A stretch of DNA of 64,000 bases from Lachnospiraceae bacterium (lineage in GTDB: Bacteria; Bacillota; Clostridia; Lachnospirales; Lachnospiraceae). Made by a program: the position numbers and the translations under genes. The stretch covers positions 248,001-312,000 of the forward strand of contig CAJTDL010000001.1 in the NCBI GenBank assembly GCA_910575035.1, read 5' to 3'. This document shows positions 6,955 to 15,181 of the stretch, piece by piece (the first letter of the stretch is position 1; the number at the start of each line of letters is the position of its first letter). Under the pieces are notes generated by a model. It did no database searches and was not told the origin of the DNA. It saw only the letters and a program-made list of their open reading frames with translations.

Positions 6955-9900
6955 ATGAGGAAGCACATGCAACGGTATCTGGCAATGATTTTAACTTTTG
7001 CCATGGTATTCACAATGTTCCCTTCAACACTGGCCAGGGCAGAAGAAGGGACAGCGGCTGATTTTGGCCAATCCCGGGAGGCGCTTGCGCCTGCGCTGCA
7101 CTACGATATGAGCCATGCGGACGGGAAATTGACAGACGTCAGTGGAAATGGCTTGGACGGAGCCTTGAAATCTATCACAGATGCTGACTTTACAGAAGAA
7201 AATGGCAATGCCATCCTTAATTTTGATGGTTCTGCAAAATATGTGGAGATCCCAGCAGGCGTTTTAAAAGATGGGAGTACAGAGGCGTTTACCATTGAAG
7301 CCACATATACAGACACCGTTAAATCTACAGCATGGCTTTTCACATTAGGAACCACAGTTGCAGAGTGGCCGAATGTTAAAAACTACCTTTTTGTGGCGCC
7401 CTTTGTAGCCGATGGGGTTTATAATGATAAAATGCTGGCGGCGATCAAGGATGGCAGCACAGAAATGCGTTATCCCAGCAGCAAGGTATTAGGCGGGGAT
7501 AACACAGGCGGTGAAAATATTGTAACCCTTGTATTTGACAATGGAAATGTGACCTATTACCTGAATGGGGAAGCTTCTGAGGTTACAGAATCCGGATTTA
7601 AAATTCAAGATATCCTTTCTGCCAACAGCACAGAGAGCTGCATTGGGTATATTGGAAAATCTTTGTATGCTCCGGACGCTAATTTTAAAGGCACAGTCAG
7701 CGACTTCAAGATTTACAGGCAAGCCCTCACAGCTGAGCAGGTTGCAGATATCCATGCAGATGTTGCGCATCAGCAGTTTATAAAGTCTGTAGAGCGCAAG
7801 CTGCTTGCAGCTATGCTGAATGGGAATGCCAGCACAGAGGAGGTTACCTCTGACCTTTCCTTCCCATCATCCATAGATGGCGTTGCGCTGGCATGGAAGT
7901 CTTCTGACACCTCTGTGGTCGATGGGACAGGAAAGATTGCATATACAGGCGAAGGGATCGCGGACGTTACAGTTACGGTTACAGGAACCTATAATAATGA
8001 ACAGATTATCAATCAGTCTTATGCATTAAAGGTAACCAATGCAGATGCTTTGGAAAAAGCGGCGTTCCAGGCATTGTCCATTCCAAATGCAGATGATATC
8101 CGTGGGAATATCACGCTGCCTGTGGCAGGGTCTAACGGCTCTGTGATCGAATGGACATCCAGCAATGCATCCGTGATCCGCCCAACGGCAGATGGGGATA
8201 AGCCTGCTGGCGTGGTGAGCAGGCCCGCGGCAGATACGCCTGTAACCTTGACGGCAACCTTAAAGCAGGCGGCTGGAGAAGTTAAGAGAACCTTCCAGGT
8301 AACAGTAAAGGCCAAAGCGGAAGTTGGCGCAATGACAGATTATGTATTTGCTTACTTTGTTGGAAACGGAGCCAACGAAGAGCAGATTTTCCTGGCTACC
8401 AGCCGGGATGGATTAGACTGGGAAGAACTGAACAACGGCAACTCTGTGCTGCATTCTGAATTAGGTACAAAGGGCCTGCGTGACCCATTTATCATCCGCT
8501 CTCCAGAAGGGGATAAGTTCTACATGATCGCAACGGATTTGTGTATCGCTGCAGACGGCAATTGGACTACTGCACAGACAGCAGGAAGCCAGGCCATTAT
8601 GGTATGGGAATCAGAAGACCTGATCCACTGGACAGAGCAGCGCATGGTGACTGTCAGCGCAGGCATTGAGGCTGGATGTACCTGGGCGCCAGAGATATTC
8701 TATGACGAGAATACTGGGGAATATATGGTATTCTGGGCATCCAAGGTAAAGAGCGACAATTATTCCAAGCAGAGGCTTTACTACTGCAAGACCAGGGATT
8801 TCTATACCTTTACCGCACCACAGGTGTGGATTGATGAAGCAAGCCACAGCGCTATCGATTCCACAGTGGTAAGGGATACGGATGGAACCTATTACCGTTT
8901 TACTAAAAACGAAAGCAAGACATTTGTATATCAGGAAACATCTGATTCCCTCCTGGGCACCTGGAAGGGCGTAGGCTGGACAGACCCAGCCAATAAAAAA
9001 TCCATTGCAGGAGGCGTGGAGGGTCCATGCTGCTTCAAGTTTAATGACGACGATATTGAAAATGCAGGCGGGGCAACCTGGTGCCTTTTATTAGACGCTT
9101 TCGGAAGCGGCGGGTATTACCCAATGGGCACAACAGACCTGTCCTCTGGGGACTTTACCAGGATTAACAATGCAAACCTTCCTGCAAGGCCGCGCCACGG
9201 CACCGTCATGAATATCACAGCTGATGAATATAACGCACTGATGGAAGCTTACAACGCAAAGGCATTGATAGAAGAAAAAATTCCAAATGCAACAGTACCA
9301 GGTTATGAACTGCCAGAAAAGGTTCAGGTTACAGTGAATGGATCCCAGATAGAAGTTTCTATCGCATGGGACAATGTGCCAAGCGATGCATTTGCCAACC
9401 CTGGAAATGTAACGGTAGCAGGGACGATTGTGGCGCCTGGGCAGTCCTTTGACGCTATGCAGATTTATAAAACGATTACCGTCATGGACATATCGCCAAA
9501 TTGGATTTACTATATTGACTGCGGAATCGGCAGCTTTAATGCAGAAAAGAGCACATCCACCAGATTTGACCTGGCAAAGAGCGTGCTCCCAGGGCTTCGC
9601 AATGAGGTTCCTGACAAATATTATTCCCAGGGCAGCTGGGGTATCGTCAATCCAAACGACGAAAATGATGGGATAAAAAATTCATCCGAAGACAGCATCT
9701 ATGGCACTGGCTGGTATGCAAAGGAGTATAAGGAGTGCGAATACATCATTCCATTAGAAGCAGGAAATTATAAGGCTACAGGATATTTTGCAGAATGGTG
9801 GAGCCAGACACGCCCCATGTATTTCTATATTAAATACACCACGGATTCAGGAGAAGAAAAAGTCCTTAACGGGAAAACCTTTACAATCCAAGGAAGCGAC

Positions 9901-11043
9901 CGTGTAGAGCAAACCCTTGATTTTGCCATTGAAGGGGTTGCAGACACAACAGAAGTGCATTTCATGGTTCGAAATGCCACAAGCGCACAGACAAAGCCTG
10001 ATCCGGTGATTGCAGGGCTTGCAATTGAGAAAGATGAGCCAAGGGTTGAGGTGGAAAGCATAACATTAAACAAAAACACCCTGGCGCTTAAGGTTGGGGA
10101 AAGCGATACCCTAACAGCGTCAGTCGCTCCTGCAAATGCAACGGATAAGACGGTGGCCTGGAGCTCTGACAATACAGAGGTTGCTACAGTTGACAATAAC
10201 GGTAAGGTTACGGCTGTTAAGGCTGGCTCTGCCACTATTACGGCTGCTGCAGGCGGCAAGTCCGTTACCTGCGCTGTTACGGTAACACAGCCAGTTGTGG
10301 CAGTTGAGGTGGAAAGCGTAACCTTGAGTAAGGATTCCCTGTCACTTACGGTTGGCAAGTCCAGTACTTTAACAGCCGCTGTATTGCCAAGTAATGCATC
10401 CAATAAAGCCCTGACCTGGAAATCCAGCAATGAAAAGGTGGCGACTGTTGTAAATGGGAAAGTAACAGCGAAAGCCCAAGGAAGCGCTAATATTATAGCA
10501 CAGGCTGCAAATGGAAAGTATGGGCTTTGCAAGGTAACGGTGAAGGCGGCATCCATTGCTGTTAAGAAGGTGAAATTGAACAGCACGAAGATCACCCTTG
10601 GCGTGCGTGAATCCTTCACGTTAAAAGCGACAGTATCCCCAAGCAACGCCACAAATAAAAAGGTAACATGGAAATCCAGCAAGGAGAAGGTAGTAAAGGT
10701 TAAGAATGGCAAGATCACTGCCCTTAAGGCAGGGTCTGCTACGATTACTGCTACATCTGGCGGCAAAAAGGCCACCTGTAAAGTAACGGTGAAGAAGGCT
10801 CCAACCAGCATAAGGCTGAATAAATCCAGCAAGACGCTGAAAAAGGGCAAAACCTTCCAGATTAAGGTTACTATGAAGCCGAAGTCTTCCGCAAGCTACC
10901 ATATTACCTATAAATCAAATAATACGAAGGTTGCGAAGGTATCTTCCAAGGGCAAGATTACAGCTGTAAAAAAAGGGAAGGCAACAATTACCGTTAAGGC
11001 TTTCAATAAGAAGTCTGCAAAGATTAAGATAACGGTAAAATAA
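6955..11043 (+). CDS. Secreted multidomain GH43 glycoside hydrolase with four C-terminal Ig-like repeats
   Basis: This 1362-residue protein starts with a signal peptide (residues 1-29, ending near TLARAEE). The modules are: a LamG/concanavalin-like domain (about 45-265), two atrophied bacterial Ig domains (about 280-450), a GH43 five-bladed propeller (about 460-770), a Big_4-like domain (775-845), a beta-sandwich that may bind carbohydrate (848-1020), and four Big_2 repeats (1025-1362) becoming very Lys-rich. The GH43 carboxylates are visible: Asp510 in LRDPF, Asp635 in AIDSTVV and Glu689 in GVEGP. GH43 enzymes remove arabinose, xylose or galactose from plant or mucin-type glycans; the exact substrate cannot be read. 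It has no LPXTG motif, so the basic Ig-like tail may hold it at the wall. A paralogue follows at 11366. Confidence 0.9.
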   Translation: MRKHMQRYLAMILTFAMVFTMFPSTLARAEEGTAADFGQSREALAPALHYDMSHADGKLTDVSGNGLDGALKSITDADFTEENGNAILNFDGSAKYVEIPAGVLKDGSTEAFTIEATYTDTVKSTAWLFTLGTTVAEWPNVKNYLFVAPFVADGVYNDKMLAAIKDGSTEMRYPSSKVLGGDNTGGENIVTLVFDNGNVTYYLNGEASEVTESGFKIQDILSANSTESCIGYIGKSLYAPDANFKGTVSDFKIYRQALTAEQVADIHADVAHQQFIKSVERKLLAAMLNGNASTEEVTSDLSFPSSIDGVALAWKSSDTSVVDGTGKIAYTGEGIADVTVTVTGTYNNEQIINQSYALKVTNADALEKAAFQALSIPNADDIRGNITLPVAGSNGSVIEWTSSNASVIRPTADGDKPAGVVSRPAADTPVTLTATLKQAAGEVKRTFQVTVKAKAEVGAMTDYVFAYFVGNGANEEQIFLATSRDGLDWEELNNGNSVLHSELGTKGLRDPFIIRSPEGDKFYMIATDLCIAADGNWTTAQTAGSQAIMVWESEDLIHWTEQRMVTVSAGIEAGCTWAPEIFYDENTGEYMVFWASKVKSDNYSKQRLYYCKTRDFYTFTAPQVWIDEASHSAIDSTVVRDTDGTYYRFTKNESKTFVYQETSDSLLGTWKGVGWTDPANKKSIAGGVEGPCCFKFNDDDIENAGGATWCLLLDAFGSGGYYPMGTTDLSSGDFTRINNANLPARPRHGTVMNITADEYNALMEAYNAKALIEEKIPNATVPGYELPEKVQVTVNGSQIEVSIAWDNVPSDAFANPGNVTVAGTIVAPGQSFDAMQIYKTITVMDISPNWIYYIDCGIGSFNAEKSTSTRFDLAKSVLPGLRNEVPDKYYSQGSWGIVNPNDENDGIKNSSEDSIYGTGWYAKEYKECEYIIPLEAGNYKATGYFAEWWSQTRPMYFYIKYTTDSGEEKVLNGKTFTIQGSDRVEQTLDFAIEGVADTTEVHFMVRNATSAQTKPDPVIAGLAIEKDEPRVEVESITLNKNTLALKVGESDTLTASVAPANATDKTVAWSSDNTEVATVDNNGKVTAVKAGSATITAAAGGKSVTCAVTVTQPVVAVEVESVTLSKDSLSLTVGKSSTLTAAVLPSNASNKALTWKSSNEKVATVVNGKVTAKAQGSANIIAQAANGKYGLCKVTVKAASIAVKKVKLNSTKITLGVRESFTLKATVSPSNATNKKVTWKSSKEKVVKVKNGKITALKAGSATITATSGGKKATCKVTVKKAPTSIRLNKSSKTLKKGKTFQIKVTMKPKSSASYHITYKSNNTKVAKVSSKGKITAVKKGKATITVKAFNKKSAKIKITVK

Positions 11044-11259
11044 TCCCAACGGGTACGGTTGGGCAATGCGGAAGGTGTTTGCCGCATAGTTTTGAGATTG
11101 TTTAGAAGAACTGCATAGGTGGGAATCATAATAAAGAGGCTGCCGCATAAGAGAGATGTGATACAAGATACCATTTGCCTTGGGTTTTGCCATGGCGTGT
11201 CATGTATTGTCATTTTCTGGTGCGGCAGCTTTTGGTTGATATTTTTACTGAAACCTGCA
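11044..11259. other. Gap after the first GH43 gene with inverted repeats
   Basis: No gene is seen. CCCAAC/GTTGGG (about 11046-11065) and TGCGG/CCGCA form small hairpins. GGCTGCCGCA near 11137 and TGCGGCAGC at 11221 can pair across roughly 75 bases, with TTTTGG after the right arm. This may be a terminator of unusual loop size. Confidence 0.4.
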
Positions 11260-11289
11260 TTGCATACCAGGCTTATGGTATGGTATAAT
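11260..11289 (+). promoter_or_regulatory. Promoter of the second GH43 gene
   Basis: TTGCAT and TATAAT with an 18-base spacer lie 77 bp before the start codon. It indicates that the paralogue is transcribed separately from the first GH43 gene. Confidence 0.6.
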
Positions 11290-11365
11290 GTCTAATGTAA
11301 AGCAGAAATTTCCTAATAGATTTTGGGAATGTGTGCAAATTTATCACAGAAAGGAAGGGTGAGAG

Positions 11366-14300
11366 ATGAGATTGGCAAAGTATTTTAAGTCTGCGATTGC
11401 TGGATTAACTGCAATTGCAATGACGGTGACCATGCTGCCGACAAACGGATTGGGCAGCGTACAGGCGGCTGCAACGGATGGCAACATGGTATTGCATTGG
11501 GACATGACCTTAAATGATGATGGCACAGTCAAGGATCTGACCAACAAGAACAACAATGGCACAATCGTTGATAGTGTTAACAGCGCCAAAATCGATGGGG
11601 TTGATGTGCTGAACCTGAATGGGGGTTATGTAAAGATACCAGATGGAACCATTAGTACGGACATGACAGAAGTTACCATTAGCATGCTTGTAAGGATCAC
11701 GTCAAATGTGAAATCTTCCTGGATGTGGGCATTGGGGTCTTCCAACAAACGCTATATGTATATTACCGGATGTTCCAACCAGAACAGCACCATGCGCGGC
11801 GGCGTTGGGTTTGTGCCGGACACCGGCGGGAATGGATGGAATTATGAATCTGCCATTGACGGCGCCAAAGCATTAGATGAAGGCGTGTGGCAGAATATCA
11901 CTGCAACCTATTCAGATACTACGAAGAATTTTACTTTCTATAAGGATGGGGAGAAGCAGGAAAGCATTAATATGGAAGATGGAAATGCCAAAGAAACCAT
12001 GCTTCAGGGACTGATGACCTCTGGGGATGGCCTAGATGGTTATATGGGATGGTCTTTATATCCTAATGACCCTAAGTTCCGTGGCTCTGTAGCAGATTTC
12101 CGCATTTACAATAAAGCTATGTCAGATGCAGAAGTGACAGAATTGCAGGGCGATATTGAAGAAATGCTGGATAGCCTTGCTTCCAGCGATTTCACCGCTA
12201 AGGATATCCATCTCTCTGAGGCAGACTGCCTGGGAACGAACGCTTCTCAAGATGAGGTAAAAGCGGATTTGGTATTACCAGCCAAGACTACCATTGGTGA
12301 GAAAAACCGGGAAGGCAATATTACCAAATGGGTCAGCAGCAATCCCTCTGTGATCAGCGCAGAAGGCAAAGTGACAGTTCCTTTGTTGGATACAGCAGTG
12401 ACCCTGACGGCTACCGTTGAGAGAAATGGGATTACTGCAGAGAAGGAATTAACATTTAAGGTGATTGGCAATGCAACAGATGAAAACCTTGTACAGTTGG
12501 ATGCCAACAGCCTGGAAATTCCCAATGCAGGCGATATTCGTGGGAACATTTCCCTTCCGGATACGGGCGTAAACGGTTCCGAGATTACCTGGACGTCTTC
12601 CAATGAGTCCGTGATTAAGACAACTGCCAATGGCAGCATCCTGCCTGGTATTGTTGCACGGCAGGCGCAGGATACGAAGGTTACGCTGACTGCAAAGCTG
12701 GCCAAAAACGATGTATCCCTGGAAAAGAAATTTGAATGTACGGTGAAAAAGGCGTTTGATATGCCAGAAACCACAGATTACATTTTTGCATATTTCCCTT
12801 ATACCGATGCGATGAAGGATGAGAGGATTTATTTCGGTATCAGTGAGGATGGGCTGAATTTTAACGCTTTAAATAATGGCCAATTCGTATTGGAGTCAAC
12901 CCTGGGAACCCATGGTTTGCGTGACCCATTTATTATCCGCTCTCCGGAAGGGGATCGTTTTTATCTGATTGCCACGGACTTGACAGTAGCCGGCTTGACA
13001 CAGGGGGATACGGTTTATCCAGGACAGAGCTGGAATGAAAACCAGGTATACGGAAGCCAGAAGATCATGGTATGGGAATCTACAGACCTTGTAAACTGGA
13101 GCGACCAGAGAGAATGCAAAGTGGCAAGGGACAACGCAGGATGTACCTGGGCGCCTGAAGCATACTGGGACGATGAAACCGGCCAATATGTGGTATTCTG
13201 GGCATCCAAGACCGGCGATGACGGCTATAACAAACAGAGGGTGTATTATGCTACCACCAGGGATTTCTATAATTTCTCAGAAGCCCAGGTTTGGATAGAG
13301 CAGTCTGGCTCTGTCATTGACACGACTGTGATCAAAGCTAATGGATACTATTACCGTTATACAAAAAATGAAGATGGCGGCACTGTCAACGATACTCCCA
13401 GCAAACGTATTTTCTGCCAGAGGAGCACATCCCTGACCGCGCCTAATGACCAATGGGAGCTGGTTCATGAAAATTCTCTGGATATCAGTGGCGGGCAGAT
13501 TGAAGGCGGCTGTATCTTCAAAATCAATACAGATGACGTAGCCAATGCCAAAGAGGCTGCGGCATTAAAAGGCTTTAACCTGGAAGGTGATGATGTGTAC
13601 TGCCTGGTGGCCGACCGTACAGGCGTAACGATTTTCCCAGGCCTTTCCACTAAAATTGAAGACGGCTATTTCAATGTCCTTGGAACTAGCAAAAATGAGG
13701 TTGTGGACGGCAGGCCCCTTTACTCCATGCCAGTGCCAGACGCCAGCCATGGCACGATTATGCCGATTACTTCTGAGGAATACAACAACTTGAAACTGAA
13801 ATGGGATGCAAGCTACAAAACTGCAGCAAAAGATTTTGTGGATAAGGCAACAGCGGCAGCTCAGGAACTTACCTTGGATACTACAGAATTAACATCTGAT
13901 ATTACCCTGCCATCTGCAACTGCAAACGGCGCAAAGGTTACCTGGAAATCCTCCAATGAGGCAGTGCTTACATCCGCTGGAAAAGTTACCAGGCCATCCT
14001 CTACAGCTGGCGATGCAGCTGTAGAGCTGACAGCCACAGTTACCGTGGTAGGCGATGGCGCCGTACGTGACCAGATCCAGCGCAAAACCTTTAGTGTTAC
14101 AGTATTAAAAGAAGATTCATCATATTATGCTGTTAAATTTAACAGCAATGGCGGAACAGCTATCAGCGATGTAGTGGTAGTGCTGAATGGAAAAGCCCAG
14201 AAGCCAAAGGATCCAACCAGAAAAGGCTATGTCTTCGACGGCTGGTATCTTGGAAACACAAAATACAATTTTAACACACCAGTAACCTCCGACATTACAT

Positions 14301-14818
14301 TGACGGCTCACTGGAAAACTGCCACATACACTGTAAAATTTGACAGCAATGGCGGCTCAAAGGTTTCCAGTAAAAAAGTGCAGTACGGCAAGAAGGTTTC
14401 TCAGCCGGCAAACCCAACCAGGTCAAAGTATACTTTCGTTGGATGGTACAAAGGCAGTAAAAAGTACAACTTCAAATCCACAGTAACCGCGAATATCACC
14501 TTAACAGCGAAGTGGAAAAAAGTAACCGTTGCAACGCCTGCTGTAAAGAGCGCAAAGAACGGAAAATCCAAGAAATGCGCAGTGGTAATCAAGAAAGTCA
14601 GCGGTGCCAAAGGCTACCAGCTTACTTATGCAACAGACAAGAACTTCAAGAAAAACAAGAAAAACATATCTGTTAAGACAACCGGGAAGGTTACTTTAAC
14701 AAAACTGAAAAAAGGCCAGAAATATTACATCAAAGTAAGAGCCTACAAGCTGGATTCTAAGGGTGGCAAGGTATATGGCAAATACAGCAAAGCTAAGACA
14801 GTTATAATCCGCAAATAA
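11366..14818 (+). CDS. Secreted multidomain GH43 glycoside hydrolase with InlB-type repeats
   Basis: This 1150-residue paralogue of the preceding enzyme has a signal peptide (about 1-33, ending SVQAAA), a LamG-like domain (42-265), two atrophied Ig domains (275-465), GH43 (470-810) and a third atrophied Ig domain (825-915). Two InlB B-repeats follow (920-1050, with FNSNGGT and FDSNGGS cores and YVFDGWY / YTFVGWY), then a Lys-rich fibronectin-III-like tail (1055-1150). Catalytic residues are Asp520 in LRDPF, Asp652 in VIDTTV and Glu713 in QIEGGC. The two enzymes share architecture up to the GH43 but have exchanged their C-terminal modules. It is probably secreted and surface-held, acting on arabinose- or galactose-containing polymers. 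GGAAGGGTGAG precedes the start. Confidence 0.9.
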   Translation: MRLAKYFKSAIAGLTAIAMTVTMLPTNGLGSVQAAATDGNMVLHWDMTLNDDGTVKDLTNKNNNGTIVDSVNSAKIDGVDVLNLNGGYVKIPDGTISTDMTEVTISMLVRITSNVKSSWMWALGSSNKRYMYITGCSNQNSTMRGGVGFVPDTGGNGWNYESAIDGAKALDEGVWQNITATYSDTTKNFTFYKDGEKQESINMEDGNAKETMLQGLMTSGDGLDGYMGWSLYPNDPKFRGSVADFRIYNKAMSDAEVTELQGDIEEMLDSLASSDFTAKDIHLSEADCLGTNASQDEVKADLVLPAKTTIGEKNREGNITKWVSSNPSVISAEGKVTVPLLDTAVTLTATVERNGITAEKELTFKVIGNATDENLVQLDANSLEIPNAGDIRGNISLPDTGVNGSEITWTSSNESVIKTTANGSILPGIVARQAQDTKVTLTAKLAKNDVSLEKKFECTVKKAFDMPETTDYIFAYFPYTDAMKDERIYFGISEDGLNFNALNNGQFVLESTLGTHGLRDPFIIRSPEGDRFYLIATDLTVAGLTQGDTVYPGQSWNENQVYGSQKIMVWESTDLVNWSDQRECKVARDNAGCTWAPEAYWDDETGQYVVFWASKTGDDGYNKQRVYYATTRDFYNFSEAQVWIEQSGSVIDTTVIKANGYYYRYTKNEDGGTVNDTPSKRIFCQRSTSLTAPNDQWELVHENSLDISGGQIEGGCIFKINTDDVANAKEAAALKGFNLEGDDVYCLVADRTGVTIFPGLSTKIEDGYFNVLGTSKNEVVDGRPLYSMPVPDASHGTIMPITSEEYNNLKLKWDASYKTAAKDFVDKATAAAQELTLDTTELTSDITLPSATANGAKVTWKSSNEAVLTSAGKVTRPSSTAGDAAVELTATVTVVGDGAVRDQIQRKTFSVTVLKEDSSYYAVKFNSNGGTAISDVVVVLNGKAQKPKDPTRKGYVFDGWYLGNTKYNFNTPVTSDITLTAHWKTATYTVKFDSNGGSKVSSKKVQYGKKVSQPANPTRSKYTFVGWYKGSKKYNFKSTVTANITLTAKWKKVTVATPAVKSAKNGKSKKCAVVIKKVSGAKGYQLTYATDKNFKKNKKNISVKTTGKVTLTKLKKGQKYYIKVRAYKLDSKGGKVYGKYSKAKTVIIRK

Positions 14819-14875
14819 TCAAGCTCCTGCCGAAAGTGAGACCTTGTATTATGCGTCATTTGATTCATAGGAGGG

Positions 14876-14993
14876 ATTCCCCGCGGCTTGCCGCGTGCCT
14901 GCTCATGTCGGACGGAGTAAGGCTGGGGCTGATATCCAGCCCGCGGAGTGGCGCATCGCACAGGTTGGGCGATGCGGGGGTGCCGCGGGGAGT
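14876..14993 (+). ncRNA. Candidate structured RNA (multibranch) after the second GH43 gene
   Basis: CCCCGCGGC (14879-14887) pairs perfectly with GCCGCGGGG (14982-14990), enclosing two more hairpins. One is GGCTGG/CCAGCC at 14921-14941, and the other is the 8-bp CGCATCGC/GCGATGCG at 14952-14976. A local stem CGCGG/CCGCG (14882-14895) competes with the closing helix. The strand is not certain because the pairing is symmetric. It lies between the GH43 stop and a terminator, so it could be a 3' UTR element or a small RNA. Confidence 0.35.
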
Positions 14994-15075
14994 TTCATTA
15001 CGAGGCAGCCACAGCAAGCATTTTCGGTGCCGTGTGCGTCAGAAGTATGGAATGATAATTGGCAATAGAACAAAA

Positions 15076-15119
15076 GGACAGCTGCATGTGACACACATCA
15101 TGCAGCTGTCCTCTTTTTT
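15076..15119. terminator. Strong bidirectional terminator
   Basis: GGACAGCTGCATG (15076-15088) and CATGCAGCTGTCC (15099-15111) form a perfect 13-bp stem followed by CTTTTTT. The minus strand has a shorter T run. It separates the plus-strand GH43 gene from the convergent GH18 gene. Confidence 0.92.
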
Positions 15120-15181
15120 CTTATTTAACATGGGTACGGCGGGAAATCCTTGACGGACGTTTCGCCGCTTCCTTCCTGCCT

